Of a stretch of DNA of 64,000 bases, positions 13,986 through 26,200 are shown piece by piece. Positions within the stretch are counted from its first letter, which is position 1, and the number at the start of each line of letters is the position of its first letter. Under the pieces are notes generated by a model. The model saw only the letters and a program-made list of their open reading frames with translations. It ran no database searches and was not told the DNA's origin. This stretch comes from Strongyloides papillosus (lineage: Eukaryota; Nematoda; Chromadorea; Rhabditida; Strongyloididae), in assembly GCA_005656395.1 (NCBI GenBank), contig SRSI01000078.1, positions 1,860,001 to 1,924,000 on the forward strand. The letters run 5' to 3'. Position numbers and translations under genes: made by a program.

Positions 13986-14921
13986 ATGACTCGTTTAAAA
14001 TATTTATCTTTTTCTAATATTATATTTTTTTATATATTAATATTATTACAATTATTTTCTTCAACGTTTAGTAAAAAAAGTTCTGATGTCTTTGATAAGG
14101 TGTCAAAAGAAACTGGGTTTAGTGCAGTCTTCTTAAATACTATTGAAACGGGAAAAGTAATTAAGCAATGCGGATGTAATGAACAAGAAAATTGTCTCAA
14201 TGATATTAAAACTCAAATTTATTCATGTTCTGGCAATTGTTGGAATATTTTTAGTAGGGTAACGAAAACACCCGGAGATCTCAAGAAATGTTTTGATAAA
14301 AAGAAAGATAGAATATCGTCATTTTTAGGGTGTTTTCATAGGAGATCAGACTCATGTAATCAATCGAATACTATAAAAATGATTCCAAAACATAATATTA
14401 CAATGATGTTTGAGATAGCAGAAAAACAGATATCTTCAAGAAAGAATGATATTATGAAAAGTGCTGCTATTAAACCAATACGTAATGTCTTTAATACAAC
14501 TCTTAATTTTGCCCATTGTCTTAAAGATTGCATGATAAAAGAAAATTCAAACGGTTTCTGTTTTGATAGGATTAATTGTCAACCATACTTAACTGAAAGA
14601 AAAACAATTTTGACAATTAAAAAATGTTTAAAAGAATTTGAATGGAAGGATGAGTTAGCGGAAATTTGTGATTGTTGTATCAAAGCAGGTATTAGGTGAG
14701 TATAATCTTTATTACCTATAAAGTATCATATGATACCTTATAGAATTGTAAACGATTTAAGATTATGATTATAATACTCTATTTAACTAACTTACTCATT
14801 ATTTATACATTTTAGTGAGCTTAATAAAATATGTCCGATGCTTAAACTCATGGCTGGTGGATCAAAAAAATTACATTCACAAACTAAACCACCTTCTACT
14901 ACAGTATCCAATAAAAATTGA
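13986..14921 (+). CDS. cysteine-rich secreted protein, CPG4-like (2 exons, 271 aa)
   Basis: Exons are 13986-14695 (donor GTGAGT) and 14816-14921 (acceptor TTTTAG). The product has a hydrophobic signal peptide (about 1-29) and then about 17 cysteines. They fall in two clusters: residues 62-124, including QCGCNEQENC and CSGNC, and residues 178-243, including HCLKDC and CDCC. NxS/T sites at 126, 137 and 170 suggest glycosylation. The spacing resembles the nematode chondroitin proteoglycan 4 (CPG4) family, whose members are secreted, but this assignment rests on cysteine style only. It lies 970 bases downstream of another secreted-protein gene on the same strand, with its own start and spacer, so an operon is not indicated. 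The Lys/Ser/Thr-rich tail in exon 2 looks unstructured. Confidence 0.78.
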
Positions 14922-16231
14922 TAAAAAATATATATTATATTATAAATTATATTTACAAGAAAAATATTTATATATAAGCAATTCTTGCAAATGAATGGAG
15001 GCGTGCTTTTAACAAAATATATGATAAGATTTTTTTGTCAAATAACAACCAAAATTATGTTTATGAAATTTTACCATAACACATGCTAACAATTTTTTTA
15101 CGAAAACCATTACAAAAGAATTATACATATATATAATTGTTATATATTCTTATCTCATGTATACATATTATTTTTCTATTTAAAAATGAATGTCGGCAAT
15201 TATTTTAAATGAATTAAAAGTATGATTTATAATATGCAAACATTTTTTTATATCAAAAAAATGAGAATATTAAATTCATGTTACTTTTACTATATCTCAT
15301 ACATTTCTCAAAATATCATATAATGAGTCAATGTGATTTGTACACTTTTAATATTACTAACAAATCGGCATTTATATTTTTCTATCAAAGGGCAATTACA
15401 TGTATTACAATACATTTGTATAAAATATAAAAAAAATGAAACTTATACAATGTAAAATGTATGTTAGTGTATCAAAAGGTATGTATATTTATTTTCATAA
15501 CGGCATCTTCTCAATAAATGTGGGATTATCGGTACATATTTTGTATACATAAGGGATAGTCGGATAATGTAAAGGTTCAAAAGGATAACAAAATGCCGAT
15601 TTATTGTGTTAATACAATTAGATAAACTAATATAAAATTAAGAAATGTAATTTTTTTAGTAAGTTATATTAATTAATATTTATGATATTTTGTTATTTTG
15701 ATTGGTTAGGTAATTAAATAATTATAAAAATTGTTAATTTGTACAGAAATTTTATTTAAAGAACATATATATTTAAGAAACATCATATAAACATACAAAA
15801 AATCCTATTGTTAAAGTATTTATAGTTAATAATAAATGACAAATATCATATATATATATATTTTTTTTGTTAAAAAACAAACAGTCTTATGAGATTATTT
15901 TTGATAATGATTTTTCCAAAATTAAATTACTTTTACTGAGGAAATTTTTTAAATTTTATTGTAATTGTTTTTTTAATAATATTGTTGACCAAAATTTGGT
16001 AAAAAATATATTATTAACCAAAAAATTATTCTTGGTATACTACTTTTGTATTTTTGAGAAAAAATAATAAAAGAGAAATATGATTTCTTCCATATTGGTG
16101 ATTTTCTTTTTTTACTAAAGTGAAAAAAAACAAATTTTAATATTACTTGTAGTTTCTAAGATTTTTTAAGAAAAATTGTAAAGGACAGTAGTTACAGCCT
16201 ATTTGCGACAATACGCCACTGTCTTAATAAA
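14922..16231. other. intergenic spacer with a possible MITE
   Basis: Between the converging cysteine-rich gene and jun. It contains the small inverted-repeat element listed separately. A 66-codon frame at 15867-16067 is built from Lys, Asn, Phe and Leu codons only and is probably chance. Confidence 0.5.
15362..15602. mobile_element. possible short MITE with 12-bp terminal inverted repeats
   Basis: AAATCGGCATTT at 15362-15373 is matched exactly in reverse complement at 15591-15602. CGGC is rare in this DNA, so chance is less likely. No coding content, and a target-site duplication is not clear. Confidence 0.35.
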
Positions 16232-19200
16232 TTACTCTCCAAGAAATTGCATACTACATCCATGAGTACGATGTTGTTCTAACTTTGATTTTAAATCATT
16301 AACTGTATCCTGTAAAGTTGTATATCTTTTGTATAAATCCTCATATTTCTTCCTCTCTGTAGCAACCTCATTCTCAAGTTGGTTTATTCTATCTAATTTT
16401 CGTTGACGACACCTCGTTGCTGCCAAACGGTTACGTGCGCGCTTTCTTTCGAGCTTCTTCAAATCCTGATCTTCTTGATCATACCTAAAAATAAATTTTT
16501 ATAAAATTAAAGTATTTTTTTAAATAAAATTACCCAGCACTATAAATTCTATGATTTCCATCACTATCCCCATCACCTTGAGTATGATTAGAAAATGGGT
16601 TCATATTTTGATTTGGTATACAATTTAATGTCATTAAATGTGTTCCATGTTGAAGAGGATCAATTATGGCTTGTGGCAAAGCATTCATTGATGGAGATAG
16701 TAGATTATTTTTACCAACAGCACTTAAACTAGCATATTCTTTATGATTATTTATCATATCTGCTTGTTTAATATTACTAAACATATTTATATCTCCACTA
16801 TTTAAAGAAGCCATGTTAAATGGAGTATGATTGGCTGCTGATGAGACTTGGTGATAAAAAGAACTATACATTAATTGCGGATTTATTGGAGAAGATTGTG
16901 AAAAATTCATTGGATTGTTTCCAGAAAGTGAATTATTGTTAATCATATTACTATTATTTGCCAGGGTATGTAGTCCGTTATGAAAGGTATGTTGTCCTGG
17001 ATGATGAAGGTTTGATTCATGGAGATTTTGATTGTCTTGCATCTGCTTACAAATACTTTTCAAGAGAGTCAATCTGGAATTACAAATAATGATTCAAATT
17101 ATGAATAATAAAATATATCGTTTATCATAAGGTATGAGTTATCAGATGGCCTAAGAAATATTAATATTACTTAAAAGAATTGGTGATGAAGAAAATGTAA
17201 TTGGTGAACTTTATGATAAAACACATATAAAATAAGAAAATATGACTATATGATATTGGCATTGTAAGAAAATGACTAGACTCTGAAGTTGAGGTATATA
17301 CCAAAGAGGTTGGTAAGATTGAAGAAATGGATCTTGAAAATAGGTGGAGACAAATCTATATTTTTATGGAGGCCGCAAATGGAAAATTTTGAATGCTAAC
17401 ATTAAATTCTCATATATAAAATAAAAAAGAGATGAATAAGCGAATGAGCAATTCTTAGGTATGTGTCTCATGACAGAAAAATTGAAAATAAAATTTAAAA
17501 TCTTTAACTGATTGGTATAGATATGTTTTTAGATGTTAAACAATCTATTGACGACTATCATAAATATTTTTTTAGTATCAAAATAATATTTTATATTTCA
17601 CATTAAAATAAATGATGTTGGCATAGTAAAAAAAATAGATGGATATTTTAAAAAGGTAAAAAAATTCTTATGGATAAAAAAGATGGATGTCGTAATGGTA
17701 AACTTTGAAATAGATCAATGACCATTTTATTGTCAAAGTAAACAAAACTTACAAAATCTTATCAGTTCATCAATGATAAAAAATACAAAACAAGGATGCA
17801 AATCGGAAAATTATATGAGTCATTTTTTCTCATGAAATAAAGAAACAAATCCAAAGTTTATTCATCTAAACAATATTTCCAGTCATTCAATAAACAAAAC
17901 ATTCTAAATGATCATATTTGAACTTTTTAATCCTGATTTTAAGATGATTAAATTAGTAATAGCTTAACAACTACCCGCCATACTATGATATGGAAAAGTC
18001 TTGTACCTCTTCTAATACCTTATTTAACAAAAGAATATGTTATTTGAGTTTAAAGAAAGATAAAATATAGGTATATATATTTGTTAATATTAAAGATGAT
18101 ACAGGTATAAAATACTTTTACATGGACCTGAAGAATATGCGCATATTTAAATATGAGAAATCGTCTATTGATAAAATAAGACACTTATAAGCAATAAAAT
18201 TTGATTTGTCATTAAATAATAAATAAAAAATTTTAAAGGCTATAAGTTTTTTTTCAATCACTAATTTAAAATTATGAATTTTTTTACTACAATAATAATA
18301 ATGTTTCACTTGTAGATATTTTTTTAGTATGTAAGTATATATTTACGTATATGTATTAAAATAAGTAATTATGTTATTTAATACATGACTTATAAAATAG
18401 CAATTATATGTCTTTTATGCAAATATATGTGAACAAAATTATAAAATCGACACTTATTATTATTTGGCAAATATAAGAATAGAATATAAATTGATCTATC
18501 AAACTATATTAAGAAAATGGATTAAATCTATACTAAATTAATTATTAAGAATACGTTGAATAATAATAAAAAAAATACTAAAAAAATGTATATCAATATT
18601 AAGATTATTATTATAAAAGATATACATACATTCAACCAACCACTATGACTCATCATTTTATAAAGTTATACCTTTTCAGAACATTATGAAATTAAGTTTT
18701 GAAAGGTATATACGATTAAATATAAATATACCCCAAAAAAATTTTGTAACTTACTCTGCATCAGACTGTTGAGGATGATTCACTGATAGAACATGCTTTG
18801 ATAAACCATTTTTCTCAGTATCATTACTTCCTGTTGATAGATAATTTTTCACTTGATTGTATAATTTTACGCTAGCTTCTGATTTTGGGATATTATCAAG
18901 GAATGAAGGTATAATATTATTAGATGATGAGGTATTAGATATTGCGTTTTTAAGAACATTTTGTTTGTCTATTTCTCTTGTTATATATTGACGTAGTGTT
19001 TCAACAGGAGTTAAATTATTTAATGATGTCTCCAGTTCTGTTGGTGTTTTGACGGGTGTATTTATTATAAGATTTGACATCGGTGTTGATATTGATGAAT
19101 TTGATCCACAATTTGTTATAACTTGCCTATTTTGAAGACGTTCAAAAGTTGATGGACGGTAGATTGTATTTTTTATTATCTCACTTGTTGGAATTCCCAT

Positions 19201-20224
19201 ATTTTTTGATAACTCATTCATATCATTTATACTTTTTAAAACAGTATTTGTTATCATTTTATCTTTTGACGATTCTAAATCGTCACTTGAACCCGATGAT
19301 AGTGTTGGAGAAGTATTCGTTGGAGATAATATTTCATTGGTCGCCTGAAGCATTCTATTATCACCATTGTTATTATGGTTTGACTTTAAAATAACTTCAT
19401 TAATTTGTTCTTCAAGATTTTTGAATGTTTGATTTTGTGTAGCAAGTTTTTTTTGATAATCATTATTACTACCTAATACAAGATCATTTGATGATGTTGT
19501 AATACGTTTTTTTAACTCTTCTACTGGGGTATTGGCTATTTGGTGAATTAAAGGTATAAATGTTGGCGACGGATGATAATCTGATGGTGTAAAATTATGC
19601 TCTTTTTGAATTTTCGATAACTTTTCTAAATACAATAAAATAAATTATTTTTTCCACCTATTCAAAATGTCATTTATATATTTTATTTTTTATTATTTAA
19701 ATTTATTATTCCTAAAGAAAACAAGCTAATGTTTAATATTATTCATTTGTAAATGTTACCATTTTATACATATATATAAAACAATGACATTTTAGTAAAA
19801 CAAATGTTATAAATAATTTTATAACATTATATTTATACTATAGTATGTCTTATTATACATTATAATGTAGTATAATCACCATTTACCAATTATATTTACT
19901 TTTATTATATTTCTTACCTAAAAATCCTTGAGCAAATTTTTTTGCATCTTCATCAGTTCCAATAGGTGTTTCTAAAAATTTGTTTGGTGTTGAAAAAAAA
20001 TTACTTATTAATGCTGCATTATCAAATAAATCTAATGGATAACATCCTATTACTTGTTCATCGTTTACTTTTTTCTTGTCAAAATCTAATTTTAAACCAT
20101 TTCTTAGATTTTTTCCAAAATCATTAAGTGTTGGTAGTTGGTTATTATTTGTTAAACTACTTTTTTCTTTTTCACTTTCCTTTGCATAAGTTATTAAATT
20201 TGTCTTTCTACTACTACAATCCAT
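16232..20224 (-). CDS. jun-1: JUN-family bZIP transcription factor (4 exons, 656 aa)
   Basis: Exons in transcript order are 20224-19918, 19625-18755, 17073-16534 and 16484-16232; all junction phases close. The C-terminus is a Jun basic region (ERKRARNRLAATRCRQRKLD, with N591, A594, A595, C598 and R599 in the DNA-contact pattern) followed by a leucine zipper and a short tail. Residues 90-105 (GTDEDAKKFAQGFLEKL), spanning the first splice, match the conserved TDEQEGFAEGF region of vertebrate c-Jun. The middle is long, low-complexity Asn/Ser/Thr sequence with SP/TP sites that could be MAPK targets. Jun proteins act in the nucleus as AP-1 dimers, usually with Fos. The delta (JNK docking) region is not clear. 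The protein is longer than human c-Jun (331 aa) because of the Asn-rich middle. Intron 2 is 1.68 kb and could hold an internal promoter. Confidence 0.9.
17140..18020 (+). pseudogene. decayed coding-like sequence inside the jun-1 intron
   Basis: The 1.68 kb intron has a GC-richer stretch on the strand opposite jun. It holds protein-like words such as RIGDEENVIGELYDKTH (17177-17227) and VGKIEEMDLENRWRQIYIF (17309-17366), and a long frame near 17630-17900 interrupted by a few stops. It may be a dead transposon or retrocopy. No family was identified. Confidence 0.3.
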
Positions 20225-23200
20225 AGATATAATTTAATATTAATGCGCCAAACCACAAGATTAAAGAATTATAGTAATTTTAAGATATAGTATATGGAAT
20301 TTTAAATATGGCTATATATCAAATAACTTGCAATAACCTGAAGACAAATTGTACCAGATGACAATATCTATAATATAAAATAAATGATTCATTATGTAGA
20401 TCAAGTTTAAGATAACGTATATAAGATATAAAACAAGAAATACAATCAAATATTATAGTAATTATAATTGAGTCAAGATAATAAATATTATGCCATACAG
20501 AATAATAAGGTAATATGTATTTTAAAAGAGAAAGTTAAAAGGATAAACTGTTAACAAACATAAAAAAATAATAGTAAGGAAGAATGGTAATGTTTATTGT
20601 AGCATACCTGTCTTCAAAAAATTGATTAAAAAATTATACATTTGAAACCTTACACGTTTTCAAAATAAAAAATTTTTAAAAAAAATTTTAAGTAAATAAT
20701 ATTTTATTATCAGATGATTGTTAATATACCAGAATAGTTCAAGAATCAGACGTAAATTTTTGAAGATGGTTAAAATAAATAGCTTCTTATCTAAATAAAT
20801 ATATGAGCAATCATTTTATCTTTATGACAAATTATAATAATGCTTGTAAATTTGATAAAATAAATTGATAAAAATTATATACATACTGTCTTTCAGTGAA
20901 TTGTTTCATATGATATGGCTTTTTATCAATCATACTAAAATAAAATCACCTACCAACTGTGTAATAAAATAAAAAATCATGATATACTGAAAAAGAAAAA
21001 AAATTAGAATCTTTAAGGTAAAAGAGATTAATTATTGTGCATATAAAAATGTTTCACAACTTTTAATGTCTACTAGAAAAAATATTTAGTATTTTTGTCT
21101 TATATATTGATAATAATTTTGATATGTGATAGAAATCATATTTACTATAAAATTTAAATTATATATATAAAGGAAAAATTTTTTATGTAAAACGGTAGTT
21201 TATGTAAAGATTATCTAATAATTTATAAAATTAAAAGGCAGTATTTAAAAAAATAAACGGCAAGTTAATTTATTAAATTTTTTAAGTATTTAACGCAAAT
21301 ATGAAAAAAATTAAACAATCTTTTCTTAAGAGTTTTATGACATTTAGAATGTTTTAAGTAAATTGTTTTTATCCTTATAAATATAATTCCTGATATCAAC
21401 ATTTTTTTTATTACAATAAGAAATGGATTAGCGTTTTTTAAATACGTTTTCAACAAATATGAAGATTTATTAAAAAATTGTTATCAAAATAGCTTAAAAA
21501 ATATAGTTTTTCTTATTGCGAAAACATAAAAATAATCTAATAAGTATCATAATATGTACTTAATAAATAATGATAATTGTGAAAATTAAAAATAAACATA
21601 AAATAATTATGACATTCATTTTCTGAAAGTTTAAATAATTGAAAAAGAAAAATTATCGTATACAAATTAATAAAAATTAAATGAAAAACAGAGTATTGTG
21701 TATGGTGTAGCAAAGAAATTTGGAGTTAAAAATTATTAAAGGAAACAAAGAAAATAATACAGAAAATATGGATTCTAAGTAATTGTAAATAAAACAAAAT
21801 ATTAATGTAATGTATATAGACAACGAACAATGATAACCAAAGTTATCATGACGGATGGCGTGAAGGTTATACGTCACAATCTTTCATTTACAGATCCCAT
21901 AATCTATCTTTATGAATTTGTAAAGTATCACTAAAATAGTAAGTAAATTAAATTTCTTTAAAATATATTAACCTAAAATTGTGCCTTACCTAATATATTT
22001 GAGATGATATATTAATTTATATTAAATTGCTACTATTTATTAAGCGATAAGAAGATTCTTCTATGTTTGAAATACGCTATCAACTATTTGTTTCAATATG
22101 AAGAATTAAATTTTGATCATGACAAGTGGTTATTTTATTTAAAACATTGTAAGTATAATATATTTAATAACCGAAAATCAGGAAGTATTGTTTTAAAAAA
22201 ATTAATTTAAAAGAAAATTTAATATAATAATTTGTATGAAAAAAGATTAGTAAATATATTTAACAAAGTGTAATAAAAATAGATAAAACATTAGGTTAGC
22301 ATTTTTAAAACATTGATATAAGTTAAAAAAACGAAACATTAAATATTACATGAGAGGAATTCAATCTACTACATTTCGGCCTATTTTAGATCATCATTTA
22401 TTTAATGACTGTTTATGTAATAAGTTTTTTATTCATCATAATCTGTGAAATGACAACCAAACAATAACTTTCTTCCTCATTATTTGAAGTGTAGAGAGTA
22501 TATAAAAAATATTAACAACAAACATAAGGATTATTAAATATTACACTTGGTAAAATTAATATACATTAGTTTTATCAAAAGAACGTCCCATCAACATAAA
22601 ATGCAAATGAAGCTGTTTACAATCTAAATAAATCAAATAATTCTTCATTTACGTTAATTATCATAAAAAAAATATTTTTTAGAATTATATATATATCATT
22701 GACAATATAAATGTCAGGTATAAAAAGTACCTTCAATGACATATGTAATTTATTTAAAAATTATTTTTTATCATTAGAAAAATGATTAACCTCTATTGTT
22801 GTTGTATTGATAACTAATTTCTATAATTATTAATATTTAATATTTCTGTTTGTATTATAAAATTTATAGACAACATCAATTTTAGAATAATTAAAATCTT
22901 ACTTTTACTCAATATAGATTAATGAATTTTTAAATGCCGTTCAGTTAAAATTAAGTTAATAATTGGTAGAGTTTAATAAATTTTAAAAATAATCTAATGG
23001 ATTAATATAATAAAATAATTATAAATTCTTTTAATTTATAGTTTCTTAATTTAATAATACAAGAAAATAAAAATGTTTATTCACTTTAAAACTTTTTTTT
23101 TTTGTTTTTATGATGATATATACATAAAAAATATTATTTTTAAAATTATGAATAATTTTACCTAACCATATATAAAATAAAATCTTATTTTTTTTTTCAT

Positions 23201-26200
23201 TACTCATTTGACTTGAACAATCAATCTTTATTTTTTAATTTTTTAACAATTGTTATGATTTATAGTCATAAGTTTTATTTTGAAGTATCAACTATTTTAT
23301 TTGTTTAAACATGTAGTTTTTTATTATCAAAATATAAAAAAATAACACAATGCTATAGGTGAATTGTAAGTATGTAAAAAATATATCTTAATATAGTTTT
23401 TTTTTATTAAAATATACATTTTATATAAGAAATATTATAAAATATGTTTAAGAATATGGAAAAATACAAGTAAATACGTAATGTGACATGATAATATACA
23501 AATTCTTAAAAAATAATTATTTAAAAGTTAACGTAATTAGTTATAAGTTATTGAAGCAAGGTCATATGTTTAATAACATTTATTTATATAATTTAACATG
23601 AATCAGATAAAAAAAATTCCTCTGACTCATAAGTTTAATATTCACTCCTACATTATTTCGCTTTAAAAGAAGTTTTAAATAAAATATTTATTAAAACATA
23701 TATGCTAATAAATATTTTACAAAAATTGATTCTTATTATTACCATAAAAATACATACATATATACTTAACAAAATGAATATACACCTTATCAAAATATAG
23801 TAGAATAATGATAATAAAATAATATATATATTATTGTTGATAATGTAATAGAAATTCAATTTCATTGACCTATGAAAATTATTTTAAGAACCTTTCAATA
23901 AAAATAATATCAACTTCATAACAAAATGTATTTCAACTGACTCATCTATTAAAATGATAAAATAATAGCTATTTAAATGATAACAATATACATATTTATT
24001 TAATGTGTAATTAAAATATGGCAAAATAAAAAAAAGATATTCGGAAAATTTTGTAGAAACAATAGAAATCAATTAGTTTTATTTTTTTATCAAATGAAAC
24101 AATAACAATTTAATAATATAAAATTAATTTTAATCACTTTAATTACTTTTTTCTATATGTTTAAATGTTAGATTATATTATAACTCAAAGATATTTAAAT
24201 AGAATAGAAAAAGTAAAATAAGGAAGTAATATAAAAATATAAATTATTCACAATAATTAAACATAGTAACAGGACATGAAAATTTTGGATAAAAATTTAT
24301 AATTGGTTGTTTTAAACCTATTCAATTTAAAATTATATCATATATAAAATTTAATATAAGTTTAATAATCAATGAAATATATCAAAATAAATCAAACAAA
24401 TTTTTACACGATATGAAAGCTTTTCAAATATACATAATTTTATACGAGATAATTTTTAGGTAAAAATATAATTTAATGTGAAGCTATAGTGATATTAGTT
24501 GTTACTTCTTTTGATGACGTTAGTTTGCAGAAAAAATAATAAACTATAGACATAAATTTTTTTAAGAATAATACGTATATTAATAAATTTCTATTTTTAA
24601 TATATTTCTATGACAATTATAAAAAAATAAATAGAATAAGTACATGCATTGGAATACTAGCATTAATGATAAAATTTTGTTAATTAAATTTTAACTTTTC
24701 AAAATTTTTCAGTTTATAAATTATTTTAAAAAAATCTAGGGAAATTAAATAAAATGAAGATTTTTTGTGTAATGATTAATTTTTATAGGTAAAAAATAAA
24801 AATCGTTATCTGAATATTTCTTGATGTATAGATATCATTTGTTTACAGTCAATACTAAGATAATTGAAAGATATTTGATTTAACATATGAATTAGCTTAA
24901 AGTAATATGAATGTTAACGCGAGAAGTATGGATGACTCTCAACTGGATAAAAAAATCAACAAGCGTAGGAGGTTTTTAATAATTGCTAATATTTAAGTTT
25001 TCAATATTATTTTTTTTTATTTTTATTCTGTTGCTTATTAGTTGAAAAAAGCAACATTATATAGTTAATATCTCTTTAATATACCATAAAAAAAGTTTTT
25101 GCTTTTCAATTAACAAAAACCATAAACACGTCATTACATTACTACTGATTATAAACAAAAGGTTAAATTGTTTATTTGATTGCATTAAATTAAAGATTTT
25201 TCTATAATCTATAAAAAGTAATAGCCCACAAAACGACAATATTTAAAATATTGCGTTTATCATACAATTATATAATTGATCATTTTTCAAATTAATCATT
25301 CAGGCTTATAAGATTTTTAATAAAACTTGCATATTATAGAAATAATAAATATTAATTTTCAATTAAAGTTATATATCATTAGAAGGAAATTAAAAAGCAT
25401 GTAGCGTAGAATATTTGAAGGAGACATATAAATTTAATATCATAATATTATTATTTTTATCATGAAAAGGAAAATTTTTTTTTAATTTATCAAAATTATT
25501 ACATAAGAAAGTTTTTAGAATAACCCTTTTCACTACAATTAAATAAAATTGTCATTAGCAAAAAACTATAAAAAAATTTCTCAGCATCAAAAAAAAATTT
25601 TTACTTAAATTCATTCATTTCAAATGTCTAAATAATTAACAATTTTGAATTGGTAAATAAAATTACAAATTAGTTTTGTTTATTAATGACTAAGATAAGT
25701 TGATTTGCCTTAAATTGTTTTATATCAAATACTACTTATAAAAATATTTAAAAAAAATTCTTTTACCTCTTAATTACCTTTTTTAAAATATATTTTTAAA
25801 TATAAACAATTTTTCAGTAAAAACTAATAATAATAAATAGATATAAATTATATACACATACATTTTCCTTTACATTTTATACAATAAAATATAAAACAAA
25901 AACTTTGTTAGTATTGGTAAAAAACGATTTTGTAGATATGTAAAGTTAATAAAGTTTAAACTAATTAGTAAATGCTATTCTGTTATATATAGTAAATGTA
26001 TATCAATTTTTAAAATATAGATAACACCTGATTATCGGTTGGTAAAGCTTCATTGAATCAAACACATTTTATAATCAACATTAAAGTTATCAGTTGACAA
26101 TGATAAAAACGTAATGCTGGTAATTTGTGTAACTTTGATTTATACATCATAATGTATACTTTAAAATAGCAATCGACAAAATTTCTATATCTTTTAAATT

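Noticed and set aside
19149..19394. Frame opposite jun-1 exon 2
   Set aside because: Antisense shadow of the Asn/Ser-rich coding sequence.
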